NCBI GenBank assembly: GCA_017617445.1
Contig: JAFZWE010000002.1
Span: 62,001-126,000, forward strand
Source of the DNA: Bacteroidales bacterium
GTDB taxonomy: Bacteria > Bacteroidota > Bacteroidia > Bacteroidales > WCHB1-69
Length of the DNA stretch: 64,000 bases
Direction: 5' to 3'
A program made the translations under genes and the position numbers. Below, one piece after another: positions 26,043-35,586 of the stretch. Position 1 is the first letter of the stretch, and every line of letters begins with the position of its first letter. The notes below the pieces were generated by a model that was not told the origin of the DNA, did no database searches, and saw only the letters and a list, made by a program, of their open reading frames with translations.

Positions 26043-27197
26043 ATGCAGAAAAACAATAAATTAAAAACCATTTTATTTTGGGTGTTGCTCTCCCTCAATA
26101 TTGTGGGCGCGCTCTTGCTGCTGCTGTCTTTTCTGGCAGGTTATCTCCCCCCATCGGCATCCGGATTTGTGGTTTTTTGCGGACTGGCCTTCCCGTATTT
26201 TCTGGTGCTCAATATCATTTTCATTGTGCTGTGGATCTTTTTCAATTATCGGTATTCATTAATTTCAATATGTGTCATTTTGTTGAATATAAATACTATA
26301 GATAAACATTTCCAGTTTCGGGCCACCCCAGTGCCGGAAAGTTGCCCCAGTTCGGTCAAAGTGATGAGTTACAATGCAAACCTTTTCGGATTGTACAAGG
26401 ATTCTGATATGGATAAAAGGCGTCAGGAACGGAATCTCATTTTTCAGATGTTTCGCCGAGAACATCCGGATATATTGTGTCTTCAGGAATTTTTCTGGGA
26501 CAAAAGCGAAACGTTGAATTTTCATACCACAGATTCTGTCCTTTCCGCTTTGGAGTTGGGGGATGAACCGCAATATTCCTACCAGTATTTCACGGATACG
26601 GCCCAGGGGAAGTATTATTTTGGTCTGGCGATTTTCAGTAAATACCGTATTGTTTCTGCCGGACCAGTGGTGAAGGACCATTCCTCCAATGCCATCATAT
26701 ATGTGGATATCAAATATCGGGGGGATACTATCCGGGTGTACAACGCCCATTTGACCTCCAACCGCATGTCGGCCGCGGATTATGCGGTGAGCAGGCAGAT
26801 TACCACCAATACATATCAAGATCCGGCTTTTGACAAAAATGCGCGAAAATTGTACCGAAAGGTGGCAGATGCCGCCAAAATCCGGCAGGAACAGGCCCGG
26901 CTCCTTCGCAAGCATATAGACAGCTCCCCCTATCCGGTCATTGTGTGCGGTGATTTCAATGATACTCCAGCGGGTTACTGCTACAACTTGATTTCCAGAA
27001 AATTACGAGATTCTTTCCGACGCAGCGGACAAGGACGTGACATTACCTACCATGGAGCCTCCATGCCGCATTATCGGATTGACTATATCCTGCATGAGAA
27101 ATATTACAACTCCTTCGGCCATACGGTAGTGGAGGAACTTGATGTATCAGACCACTATCCCATCTATGCCACCATTTCCCTATTGAAAAAACATTAG
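26043..27197 (+). CDS. Membrane-anchored endonuclease/exonuclease/phosphatase (EEP) family enzyme
   Basis: The first 95 residues form about three membrane helices; the rest is an EEP (DNase I-like) domain. The catalytic pattern is complete: Asn in SYNANLFG (about 105), Glu in LCLQEFF (about 140), HLTSNRMS, CGDFNDTP (Asp/Asn, about 305) and SDHYPI (His, about 373). 384 residues. Family members cut DNA or remove phosphates from nucleotides, lipids or sugars; the membrane anchor argues for a lipid or periplasmic substrate, but this is inference. In Bacteroidota such an enzyme often follows two rhomboids, as here. Confidence 0.88.
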   Translation: MQKNNKLKTILFWVLLSLNIVGALLLLLSFLAGYLPPSASGFVVFCGLAFPYFLVLNIIFIVLWIFFNYRYSLISICVILLNINTIDKHFQFRATPVPESCPSSVKVMSYNANLFGLYKDSDMDKRRQERNLIFQMFRREHPDILCLQEFFWDKSETLNFHTTDSVLSALELGDEPQYSYQYFTDTAQGKYYFGLAIFSKYRIVSAGPVVKDHSSNAIIYVDIKYRGDTIRVYNAHLTSNRMSAADYAVSRQITTNTYQDPAFDKNARKLYRKVADAAKIRQEQARLLRKHIDSSPYPVIVCGDFNDTPAGYCYNLISRKLRDSFRRSGQGRDITYHGASMPHYRIDYILHEKYYNSFGHTVVEELDVSDHYPIYATISLLKKH

Positions 27198-27210
27198 TTT
27201 TTTGAAGAAT

Positions 27211-29268
27211 ATGATGAAATCAAAAAAAATCGGTTGTGTTCTCACATGCATTTTTGTCCCGTTCACCATTTTGGCACAAAACGTTTGTGTGCTTTTCAAT
27301 GGTGACCCACTGACGGAATACATGAACCAGCAGGTGACCTTCGGGCAGACGTTGCATGTGTGCGGGCATTATAGCAGTTCGTACGGACAGACCCTGTATC
27401 TCTCGTATGAGCGCTTGCGTCAGGCCGAAGAGGTGGCAGGCGTGGGAACCCCACTGTATGATTCGCTGGTGTGCTGGAATGAGACGGCCATCCTGACAGC
27501 CAGTTGCCCGGAGGTGTATGCCAACGGCATCCGGCTGGGCTCCACCATCACCAATCTGGTGGCCACAGTGGATGGTGAACGACATATTCACATCGACGGT
27601 GTGCCGGTATTCGCACACAATGAACGTCCGCAGCAACTCCCCGACTTGGGGGACGTCCGTTTGGTGGTATGCGGTGCCAATCTGGAGTATTATTGCCCTG
27701 TCTGGGAAGATACGTACGGCGCGGAGAGCGATGAACAGTTCGCTCTTCAGCACGACAAGACGATGCAAGCCCTTGCTTTTATGGGCGCGGATATTTATGC
27801 ACTAACGGAAATCCAGCAGGGGAGGGTGGCCTTGGATTCCATTGTGAACGGCCTCAATCAGAGAACTGCCCCTAATCGTTATGCGTATGTTTTTGACAAT
27901 GATATTCTTACAAATACTTATACTAAGGTGGGTTTTGTATATCGTACAGATAAGGTGCGCCCCGTGCTGCGACTGGGACACCCCTATTCTCCAGCTGCTA
28001 CCCCCCAGCAAAACACATGGGGCTATTACCTGCGGGAAGAGGTTCAGGCTTTTGAAGAAATCGCTACCGGGGAACGTTTTGTGTTGTGTATGAATCACTT
28101 CAAATCAAAATCGGGAGGGGATTCCACCAACCTCTTCTACAATGCCGACCGGATGGAAAACGCGGAATATCTGGTTGAATTTTTGTCACAAGAGTTGGAA
28201 AACAATTATTACGGAGACCCGGATGTGCTGATTTTGGGAGACTTGAACTGCGCCTCCGCCGAAGAACCCATCCGTTTTCTGGAGTCCTCAGGGTATATCA
28301 ACCTGCTGCAAAATTTCTCCCCTTCGGAATATAGCTATGTGTTTGACGACCAAGTTCTGTACCTTGACCATGCGCTGGCTACACCGGAGATGGAACAGCA
28401 GGTCACAGGCGCCGCCCCCTTCCATGTCAATGCCGACGAATCCTATACCTTTTATTACCCCTATGGATTGGACTCCACCATGTTCCGCTATTCGGACCAT
28501 GATCCCATCCTTGTCGGCCTTCGTTTGCAGTCGGACGATGTGAGCGGGTGCCAACCGGTGGAGTATAACCAGTCTTTCAATCGTTCGTTGGGTTCTTTTG
28601 AAGCTGTAAATATTTTAGGTTCAAATTATTGGTATTGTTTCTCCAATTATGAGTGCGCCTATATCAATGGCTACGCTTCCGGCGAAAACGAGGATTGGCT
28701 GATTTCTCCCACTTTTGATCTGACAAACAAGGACAGTTTGATGGTTGAGTTTACCCATACATTGGGGTATGGGGTACAAAATCAATGGAGACAACATTGC
28801 AAATTATTGGTATCCAGTAATTACAATGACGATATTTCTACTGCGGATTGGGAGGAAATCCCCATTCCGTCAATGCCTTCCTCCTCATGGAGCTGGCAAC
28901 ACAATGAGGTGACCCTTCCTGCGCATTACGCAGGACAGGAGGCGGTTACATTGGCTTTTCGTTATACGGTGGAAGCTGGCAATGACATTCCCGCATGGGA
29001 AATCAAGGATTTTTCGTTCTCGGCCCGGTGTGTGGAGGATTCTGTAGGAATAGCCCATGACAACATCAGTAAAAACGATGTCCATTTGTTTGGTTGCGAC
29101 GGTTGTCTGATTTTTGAAAGTGATGAAATGATGGATGTTGCAGTTTATGATTTGGTGGGGAAGGAGGTGGCGTCCTTGCACACTGCCCGACAGTTGAAAC
29201 TCCCGCTTCCCACAGGAATATACATTGTAAAATATGGGACATCCACAGGTAAGGTTTTGGTAAAATAG
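27211..29268 (+). CDS. Secreted T9SS-exported EEP nuclease with anchor-J-like domain
   Basis: I start at ATG 27211 (MMKSKKIGCVL) instead of the TTG three codons upstream. Order of parts in the 685-residue protein: signal peptide (to about FTILAQ), an OB-like N-terminal domain (about 25-150), an EEP nuclease domain (about 150-450) with LTEIQ (Glu), NHFKSKSGG, LGDLNCAS and YSDHDPI (His), a jelly-roll domain with DWLISPTFDLT as in cleaved-adhesin/choice-of-anchor J modules (about 455-605), and a T9SS sorting domain ending in LVGKEVASL, PTGIYIVKYG and VLVK. It resembles extracellular DNases of the ExeM/NucH type. The likely job is cutting extracellular DNA. 13 bases after the anchored EEP gene, 6 bases before the kinase. 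Confidence 0.85.
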   Translation: MMKSKKIGCVLTCIFVPFTILAQNVCVLFNGDPLTEYMNQQVTFGQTLHVCGHYSSSYGQTLYLSYERLRQAEEVAGVGTPLYDSLVCWNETAILTASCPEVYANGIRLGSTITNLVATVDGERHIHIDGVPVFAHNERPQQLPDLGDVRLVVCGANLEYYCPVWEDTYGAESDEQFALQHDKTMQALAFMGADIYALTEIQQGRVALDSIVNGLNQRTAPNRYAYVFDNDILTNTYTKVGFVYRTDKVRPVLRLGHPYSPAATPQQNTWGYYLREEVQAFEEIATGERFVLCMNHFKSKSGGDSTNLFYNADRMENAEYLVEFLSQELENNYYGDPDVLILGDLNCASAEEPIRFLESSGYINLLQNFSPSEYSYVFDDQVLYLDHALATPEMEQQVTGAAPFHVNADESYTFYYPYGLDSTMFRYSDHDPILVGLRLQSDDVSGCQPVEYNQSFNRSLGSFEAVNILGSNYWYCFSNYECAYINGYASGENEDWLISPTFDLTNKDSLMVEFTHTLGYGVQNQWRQHCKLLVSSNYNDDISTADWEEIPIPSMPSSSWSWQHNEVTLPAHYAGQEAVTLAFRYTVEAGNDIPAWEIKDFSFSARCVEDSVGIAHDNISKNDVHLFGCDGCLIFESDEMMDVAVYDLVGKEVASLHTARQLKLPLPTGIYIVKYGTSTGKVLVK

Positions 29269-29274
29269 TGTGCC

Positions 29275-31011
29275 ATGGCATTTTTGAACGAATATGACAT
29301 TTTAAAGGAACTCGGAAAAGGAGGATTCGCTACGGTCTATAAGGTCCGTCACAAGCAGTTGGGATATGTCCGTGCTATCCGAATTTTAAATGAGATTGTT
29401 ACGGACGAAAATTCAGAGGTTTACAAGAAGTTTTTGGAAGAGTGCCGGATTTTATTGCGGCTGGGGAATGGTTGTCATCCCAACATTGTGCATATTTACC
29501 AACCCCGATTGATTGACAACAAGGCTATTGTGGAGATGGATTATGTGGACGGGATGGACTTGACCCATTATGTGAAAGAGCAGCAGTTCGTTCCGTATGA
29601 AGAAGTGTTGAAAATGATCCGGCAAATCAGCAGTGCCCTGGCCTATTGCCATGAGGAGGTTTATCAGTTCTGTATGGACCGTGAATTGGACCATCTGCAG
29701 GATGACCCAGAGGATGGAAGCAAAGTGCTGATGGACGCAAGTACCCGCCGCCGTTTGATTGACAAATACAAGGTGATTCACAATGACATCCATTCCGGAA
29801 ATATTATCCGAAGGGGGAACGGGGATTTCATCCTTTTGGATTTCGGCTTGGCCATTGAAGGTAACAGCGTGGTGCGGAGCAGCCGGCGGAGGAATGGAGC
29901 CCCGGAGTTCAAACCTCCGGAGAAATGGGAGGATGAATCAGTGCTGACGGAACAGTCGGATATTTATAGTTTTGGCGTGGTGATGTACGAAATGCTGGCA
30001 GGCAGAGTCCCGTTTGTGTTGGATGTGCATAATTCCAATGAGTTGCAAGCGGAACATGATGTGATGACTGCCCATCAGCATATTACTCCCCACCCCATAC
30101 TGCCTCTCCGCAGTGAGGCCTTTGGTACAAAATTCCCAGGACAAGCCTATCAGCCGGATTATCCGCTCTGGGTGGAACAGATGATCATGAAGTGCTTGTC
30201 TAAGAACCCCAATGACCGATTCTATAATGGTCGGGAATTGCATGATTATATTGAAGAGCACTTGTCTATAACACAACCTGCCCCCGCCATTGACATGATC
30301 AGGGAAGAGACAACGGTGGTGCCATCCCCAAATTCCCCATCGGGGCCTCCAAGGATTCCGCCTCAAGCTAAACCTCTGGAATCAAACGATTCAGGAAGGC
30401 AGGCCTCACCAGAACTTCCGGCAAAGCAACAGCCTTCACCTGATGCTGAAAAGCACAAAAGACGTGTATGGCCTGTGATTTTATGTGTGCTGTTGCTGCT
30501 GGCTTTGGGAGCAGGCGGATATTATTGGTACCAATCCCGCCCGCAGCAGGACACTTTTCCCGAACAGGTGAAAATTGAAAAATTGATTTCCGATTTTGCC
30601 ACTTTCACGGATGAAGATGATGTTGAAGGCATGGCAGGGCTATATGCAGACCAAATCCAACGCTATTACAATGAGCGAAACTGTACACCCGCCTATGTTC
30701 GGAAGTCGTTCAGAAATTATAATAAAACATTTAAGGTGAGTCGGAAAAAATCAAGTGTGAGATGGGAAACATTGAAAATCAGCGGTCTCCACAACGAAAA
30801 CACTGTTGAATTCCAGGTCTGTATAGACTTCACCATTGATCGTGCCGACAAAAACAAAAACAATTATTTCCTTTTGGAAAAACATTTTGAGATAGACCGG
30901 AATTACAAGATTGTCAGTGTCTATGATGAACAATTAGAAAAAAAATGCGTGAATTTTGATACGGGCGAAGAGGCGACACGCGCTAGTACAAAGAGAACAA
31001 CAGTTTTTTAA
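29275..31011 (+). CDS. Transmembrane Ser/Thr protein kinase with atypical ATP-site residue
   Basis: The 578-residue protein has a cytoplasmic kinase domain (1-330), a Pro-rich linker (about 335-393), one membrane helix (about 399-421) and an extracytoplasmic domain of about 155 residues resembling an NTF2-like fold (LISDFATFTDEDDVEGMAGLYADQ). Kinase motifs: GKGGFATV loop (14-21), catalytic loop H169-N-D171...N176, D189-F-G, A209-P-E, D229. The invariant VAIK lysine is replaced by R36 (AIR). Between the CHE motif (125-127) and V168-I-H lies an extra stretch of about 38 residues rich in Asp. Family role: phosphorylation of proteins in response to envelope signals. A SUMF1-domain protein follows by 9 bases. 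Confidence 0.9.
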   Translation: MAFLNEYDILKELGKGGFATVYKVRHKQLGYVRAIRILNEIVTDENSEVYKKFLEECRILLRLGNGCHPNIVHIYQPRLIDNKAIVEMDYVDGMDLTHYVKEQQFVPYEEVLKMIRQISSALAYCHEEVYQFCMDRELDHLQDDPEDGSKVLMDASTRRRLIDKYKVIHNDIHSGNIIRRGNGDFILLDFGLAIEGNSVVRSSRRRNGAPEFKPPEKWEDESVLTEQSDIYSFGVVMYEMLAGRVPFVLDVHNSNELQAEHDVMTAHQHITPHPILPLRSEAFGTKFPGQAYQPDYPLWVEQMIMKCLSKNPNDRFYNGRELHDYIEEHLSITQPAPAIDMIREETTVVPSPNSPSGPPRIPPQAKPLESNDSGRQASPELPAKQQPSPDAEKHKRRVWPVILCVLLLLALGAGGYYWYQSRPQQDTFPEQVKIEKLISDFATFTDEDDVEGMAGLYADQIQRYYNERNCTPAYVRKSFRNYNKTFKVSRKKSSVRWETLKISGLHNENTVEFQVCIDFTIDRADKNKNNYFLLEKHFEIDRNYKIVSVYDEQLEKKCVNFDTGEEATRASTKRTTVF

Positions 31012-31020
31012 CTTATTATC

Positions 31021-31812
31021 ATGAAAAGAATTTTAGTTTTTATTTCCGTTTTCTGCATGTTGTGTGCGAATACCAATGTTTTGGCACAGAAACAGGATCA
31101 GACATTTACGGTCAAGGGAGTCTCCTTCACGATGAAGTTTGTTAAGGGCGGAACTTTTATGATGGGCTATTCTCCTGAGAAAAAAGGGGGAGAAGCGAAT
31201 GAAAAGCCTTCACATAAAGTGACGGTAAGTGATTTCTATATGGCAGAAACCGAGGTGACGCAGGGTTTGTGGATTGCGGTGATGGATTCCGCTCCTTCGT
31301 ATAATGGGGGATGGACAGAAGAGTATGGTTTGGGTGCAGATTATCCTGCCTATCGGATCAGTTGGACGGAAGCACAGCTTTTTATCAAGAAAATCAGTGA
31401 ATTAACTGGAAAAACGTTCCGTCTTCCTACAGAAGCGGAGTGGGAGTATGCCGCCCGTGGAGGCTATCGCGGACTGGGATATGTGTACAGCGGCAGCAAT
31501 GATATTGATGAAGTGGCATGGTATAGTGGCAACAGCATGGACATGACTCATCCAGTGAAACTGAAAAAGGCGAATGAATTGGGATTGTATGACATGAGTG
31601 GAAATGTGTGGGAGTGGTGTCAGGATTGGTATGGCTTGTATAAGAATGAGTATCAGTCCAATCCGACCGGTCCTGCTCAGGGGAAACATCGTGTGGACCG
31701 TGGCGGCGGCTGGAACCGCAATGCGGAATATAACAGGGTTTCCACCCGCTGTTATGACACAGAAGGATTGCACAATCGCAATCTAGGCTTCCGTATCATG
31801 CTCGTTCCCTAA
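31021..31812 (+). CDS. Secreted SUMF1/FGE-domain protein
   Basis: The 263-residue protein has a signal peptide (cleavage near VLAQ, residue 23) and a complete formylglycine-generating-enzyme-like domain: [60 protein letters not shown] and the closing GFRIMLVP. The active-site cysteine pair of true FGE enzymes is not evident (only STRCYDTE), so it may be a binding or structural module. In Bacteroidota, SUMF1 domains occur in GldJ/GldK and next to protein kinases. Its place directly behind the transmembrane kinase suggests that it senses or modifies the same target on the outer side of the membrane; this is inference. Confidence 0.88.
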   Translation: MKRILVFISVFCMLCANTNVLAQKQDQTFTVKGVSFTMKFVKGGTFMMGYSPEKKGGEANEKPSHKVTVSDFYMAETEVTQGLWIAVMDSAPSYNGGWTEEYGLGADYPAYRISWTEAQLFIKKISELTGKTFRLPTEAEWEYAARGGYRGLGYVYSGSNDIDEVAWYSGNSMDMTHPVKLKKANELGLYDMSGNVWEWCQDWYGLYKNEYQSNPTGPAQGKHRVDRGGGWNRNAEYNRVSTRCYDTEGLHNRNLGFRIMLVP

Positions 31813-31864
31813 AGAGACCGTGTCGGAAAAACTCTGCAGTCTGTGTCGGAATCAAAAAATCATG

Positions 31865-31872
31865 TAAATTTG
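31865..31872 (+). promoter_or_regulatory. Bacteroidota -7 box (TAAATTTG)
   Basis: TAnnTTTG box 26 bases before the lysS ATG; probable head of the lysS-thyA operon. Confidence 0.55.
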
Positions 31873-31898
31873 CACCCGAAATTATATCAAATAGAATT

Positions 31899-33428
31899 AT
31901 GGCTTTAGAATTATCAGAACAGGAAGTTATCCGTAGAAAAAAATTAGAGGATTTCACCCATCTCGGCATCAATGCCTATCCTGCACCACTGTATGAAGTG
32001 AATGCTACCTCCAAGGAAATCCTTGAAAAATATCCCACCGATAATACCCTTTTTCAAGAAGTTAGTTTGGCTGGGAGAATTATGAGTCAGCGCATTATGG
32101 GTGCTGTCTCTTTTTATGAGCTGCAAGATGCCGTTGGGAAAATCCAGATTTATGTCAAACGCGACGAGATCTGCCCCGGAGAGGACAAAACCATGTACAA
32201 TTCCGTGTTCAAAAAGTTGGACATCGGTGATATCATTGGAGTGAAGGGTTTTGTGTTCACCACACAGACGGGGGCCATCAGCATCCATGTGAAGGAGTTT
32301 ACCCTGTTGAGCAAGTCCATCCGCCCGCTTCCCATTGTGAAGGAAAAAGACGGGACCACTTACGACGCATTCTCCGATCCCGAACAGCGCTATCGCCAGC
32401 GTTATCTTGACCTGATCGTCAACCCCCAGGTGAAGGACACTTTCATCAAGCGCACCCAACTGGTGAATACCATGCGCAACTTCTTGAATGAGAAGGGCTA
32501 TCTGGAAGTGGAAACCCCGATTCTGCAGCCCTTGTACGGAGGCGCCGCCGCCCGCCCCTTCAAAACCCACCACAACAAACTGGATATGACGCTTTACCTC
32601 CGTATTGCCAATGAGCTTTACCTCAAGCGTCTGATTGTCGGAGGTTTTGATGGTGTTTATGAATTTTCCAAAGACTTCCGCAATGAGGGTATGGACCGCT
32701 TCCATAACCCCGAGTTCACCCAGATGGAGCTCTATGTGGCTTATAAGGATTATGAATGGATGATGAATCTGGTGGAGGAGATGGTGGAGGCGGTCGCACT
32801 CGCCCTGCATGGCACTACGCAAGTGCAAGTGGGTGAGAATCTTATTGATTTCAAACGGCCGTGGAAACGCTACACCATGTTTGAGGCTATTGAGCATTTT
32901 ACAGGAACAGATGTGTCTGGCATGAGCGAGGAGGAATTGGCCGCCTTCGCCAAGAAATGTGGCGTTCAGGTGGACAACACCATGGGTAAGGGCAAGCTGG
33001 TGGATGAGATTTTCGGGGAGACCTGCGAATCCAAACTCATCCAGCCGACTTTCATCTATGATTATCCCGTGGAAATGTCACCGCTGACCAAGATGCACCG
33101 CAGCAAACCCGGTATGACCGAACGTTTTGAGGCAATGTGCAACGGCAAGGAGTTGTGCAACGCTTATTCCGAGTTGAACGACCCCATTGACCAACGGCAG
33201 CGCTTCGAGGCCCAGTTGGAGCTCGGCAAACGTGGCGACACAGAATCAATGGTGCTGGATGAGGACTTCCTCCGTGCACTGGAGTTTGGTATGCCGCCCA
33301 CCGCAGGCCTGGGCATCGGCATCGACCGCTTGGCTATGATTATGACCAATTCCGCTTCCATTCAGGATGTGCTTCTGTTCCCGCAGATGCGCCCCGAAAA
33401 GAAAGATGTTCCACAAGAAGAAAAGTAA
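31899..33428 (+). CDS. lysS: Lysyl-tRNA synthetase, class II
   Basis: The 509-residue enzyme has an N-terminal OB-fold anticodon-binding domain (about 55-150) and the class II catalytic core: motif 1 ([18 protein letters not shown], about 192-210), motif 2 ([22 protein letters not shown], about 260-281) and motif 3 ([12 protein letters not shown], about 472-483). It charges tRNA-Lys. First gene of a run of six with gaps of 6, 9, 28, -13 and 17 bases (mscS, speB, gmk, nadD, thyA). Confidence 0.97.
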   Translation: MALELSEQEVIRRKKLEDFTHLGINAYPAPLYEVNATSKEILEKYPTDNTLFQEVSLAGRIMSQRIMGAVSFYELQDAVGKIQIYVKRDEICPGEDKTMYNSVFKKLDIGDIIGVKGFVFTTQTGAISIHVKEFTLLSKSIRPLPIVKEKDGTTYDAFSDPEQRYRQRYLDLIVNPQVKDTFIKRTQLVNTMRNFLNEKGYLEVETPILQPLYGGAAARPFKTHHNKLDMTLYLRIANELYLKRLIVGGFDGVYEFSKDFRNEGMDRFHNPEFTQMELYVAYKDYEWMMNLVEEMVEAVALALHGTTQVQVGENLIDFKRPWKRYTMFEAIEHFTGTDVSGMSEEELAAFAKKCGVQVDNTMGKGKLVDEIFGETCESKLIQPTFIYDYPVEMSPLTKMHRSKPGMTERFEAMCNGKELCNAYSELNDPIDQRQRFEAQLELGKRGDTESMVLDEDFLRALEFGMPPTAGLGIGIDRLAMIMTNSASIQDVLLFPQMRPEKKDVPQEEK

Positions 33429-33434
33429 AACAAT

Positions 33435-34673
33435 ATGTTTCAATTCGTTCGCGAATTTTTAGTACAACTTTTTGTCAAAATGCATTTCCCGGAAAACGCC
33501 GGGAAATTTTTTGCCGCTTTGATTATACTTGCTGGCTTCATTGTAGTTGCACTTGTTCTCTATCAGCTGATATACCTCTTATTTCGAATTATTGTTAAGT
33601 GGCGGCTTCGCAAAAAAGAGAATGCTTGGCTCCGTGCCATGCTGGAACAGCGATTCTTCGGACGCTTTGCACTGATGCTCCCCTCCTTTTTCATTTTTCG
33701 ACTCATTCCCTCCTTCTTTGTCTTTAAATCCGCCAGTTTCTTCTTCTTTCTGGCTTTAGCCGGAATTTATCAGATTGTCGCCATCTGCCTGATGCTTTGT
33801 GCATTTGTGGATTCCTTCATGCAGGTGATGTCCGGCCGTGACTCATTGAAGGGGAAACCCGTGAAGAGTTATTCACAGATTTTCAAAATTATCTTCTGGA
33901 CCATAGGTACAATATTGATAATCTGTATTATAGTAAACAAATCCCCCGGAGGACTGCTGGCTGGTATTGGTGCTTTTTCCGCCGTGCTCTTGTTGGTGTT
34001 CCAAGATACAATCACAGGTTTTGTGCAAAGTGTTCAGCTTTCATCCAATCATCTCGTGAAAGTGGGGGATTGGATCTCCTGTGAAGAGGCTTACGGCATA
34101 GTGGAGGAGGTGCATCTGGTGGGTGTGAAAGTCAGGAATTTTGATAATACCCTCATCTCTGTTCCAGTGGGACGCTTGGTGAAAGGCACTTTCCAGAATT
34201 GGCGGGATGTTTTAAGCAAAAATATGCGCCGTGTTTACCGCGCCATCCCAATCGATGTGAATACCATCCAACCTTGTACGGCTGAAATGCTACAGGAATT
34301 CTCCCATATCCACTTGGTGAAGGATTATGTGGCAGCGCAACAGAAAAAATTGGATGCCCAGCAGCCGGATGCACAATGGTTGAACCAAAATGTTGTCACT
34401 AACTTGGATGTGTTCCGCATATATGTGGAGAATTACCTGCGGAATCATCCCGGAACTCATCCTGACGGACTGTTGATGGTTCGCCAACTTGATCCGGAAG
34501 AGAATGGACTTCCACTCCAAATCTATTGTTTCACTAAAACTATCGTCTGGAAAGAATATGAGGATTTGCAGTCGGAGTACCTTAACCATGTGGTGGCCGC
34601 AATGCCAGCCTTCCATCTCCGCGCTTTCCAGAGGTCTTCAGATCATCCATCCATTTCTGGAAAGGAATTTTAA
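33435..34673 (+). CDS. MscS-family mechanosensitive channel, YbdG type
   Basis: The 412-residue protein matches YbdG in length and layout: five membrane helices (the last near 165-200, with GGLLAGIGAFSAVLLLVFQDTITGFV as the pore-lining TM3), then the MscS beta domain (HLVKVGDWISCEEAYGIVEEVHLVGVKVRNFDNTLISVPVG in outline) and an alpha/beta vestibule. It would release solutes under osmotic downshift. It starts 6 bases after lysS and ends 9 bases before speB, so expression is tied to the housekeeping operon. Confidence 0.9.
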   Translation: MFQFVREFLVQLFVKMHFPENAGKFFAALIILAGFIVVALVLYQLIYLLFRIIVKWRLRKKENAWLRAMLEQRFFGRFALMLPSFFIFRLIPSFFVFKSASFFFFLALAGIYQIVAICLMLCAFVDSFMQVMSGRDSLKGKPVKSYSQIFKIIFWTIGTILIICIIVNKSPGGLLAGIGAFSAVLLLVFQDTITGFVQSVQLSSNHLVKVGDWISCEEAYGIVEEVHLVGVKVRNFDNTLISVPVGRLVKGTFQNWRDVLSKNMRRVYRAIPIDVNTIQPCTAEMLQEFSHIHLVKDYVAAQQKKLDAQQPDAQWLNQNVVTNLDVFRIYVENYLRNHPGTHPDGLLMVRQLDPEENGLPLQIYCFTKTIVWKEYEDLQSEYLNHVVAAMPAFHLRAFQRSSDHPSISGKEF

Positions 34674-34682
34674 AGTAAGAGC

Positions 34683-35558
34683 ATGAAAAAGAATCCGAAA
34701 GAAACCGATTATTTCCTCGACATGGAGGAAGAGTTCGCTCAGGAGCGAAATGCGCGCTATGTGCTGATTCCTGTGCCCTACGACGGTACCAGCACTTTTG
34801 TAAAAGGTGCAGATCAGGGGCCCCGCGCTATCATTGAGGCTTCCGACAGTTTGGAACTGTATGATGTGATGTATGATACTGAAGCTTACACCGCTGGCAT
34901 TTGTACCGACCGTCCGCTGTTGGATCTCTCTTCCCCCGAGGCGATGGTGGAATCGGTGTATCAGCGAGTGAAATATTTTCAGGAGTTGCACAAAATGGTG
35001 GGACTTTTGGGTGGGGAACATTCCGTTTCTGTCGGAGCCATCCGCGCTATGAAGGAAAAGTATCCAAATCTTTCTGTATTACAGATAGATGCACATGCTG
35101 ATCTGCGCGATGAGTATCACGGTTCCCCCTATAATCATGCATGTGTGATGCGGCGGGCGCAAACTATGGGTGCCCATGTGGTGCAGGTGGGCGTGCGCAG
35201 TGTGGAAGCTGCTGAAAAACAGCATGTCGTAAGAGAAAACATGTTCTATGCCCACGAGATTGTGGAAAAAGATGATGCCTGGATGTGGCAGGCCTGCGAC
35301 CGGCTGACGGATGAGGTGTATCTGACGGTCGATTTGGATGGTCTTGATCCATCGGTGCTGCCGGCTACGGGAACCCCGCTGCCCGGAGGATTGGGTTGGT
35401 ATCAGCTGCTCCGCTTCCTGGAATTGGTAGTGCGCACCAAAAAAGTGGTTGGCTTTGATGTGGTGGAACTCTGCCCGAGCCCCGATAGCGTGGTTTCAGA
35501 TGTGCTCGCCGCCACTTTGGTCTATCGCATCATTACCCTCTTGGAGGTTTTCAAATAG
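34683..35558 (+). CDS. speB: Agmatinase / arginase-family ureohydrolase
   Basis: The 291-residue protein shows the three metal-binding motifs of ureohydrolases: GGEHS (about 114-118), DAHADLRDEY (about 137-146) and DLDGLDPSVLPATGTPLPGG (about 219-238), which together bind two Mn ions. The YHGSPYNHACVMRR stretch is agmatinase-like. It would turn agmatine into putrescine and urea in polyamine synthesis. Arginase or a related guanidine hydrolase cannot be excluded from motifs alone. Confidence 0.88.
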   Translation: MKKNPKETDYFLDMEEEFAQERNARYVLIPVPYDGTSTFVKGADQGPRAIIEASDSLELYDVMYDTEAYTAGICTDRPLLDLSSPEAMVESVYQRVKYFQELHKMVGLLGGEHSVSVGAIRAMKEKYPNLSVLQIDAHADLRDEYHGSPYNHACVMRRAQTMGAHVVQVGVRSVEAAEKQHVVRENMFYAHEIVEKDDAWMWQACDRLTDEVYLTVDLDGLDPSVLPATGTPLPGGLGWYQLLRFLELVVRTKKVVGFDVVELCPSPDSVVSDVLAATLVYRIITLLEVFK

Positions 35559-35586
35559 CTTTTTATGATTGAAAAATTTTATGATC

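Noticed and set aside
29275..31011. Calling the kinase a dead pseudokinase
   Set aside because: Only the VAIK lysine is changed; catalytic Asp, metal-binding Asn and DFG are all present, so activity is still likely.
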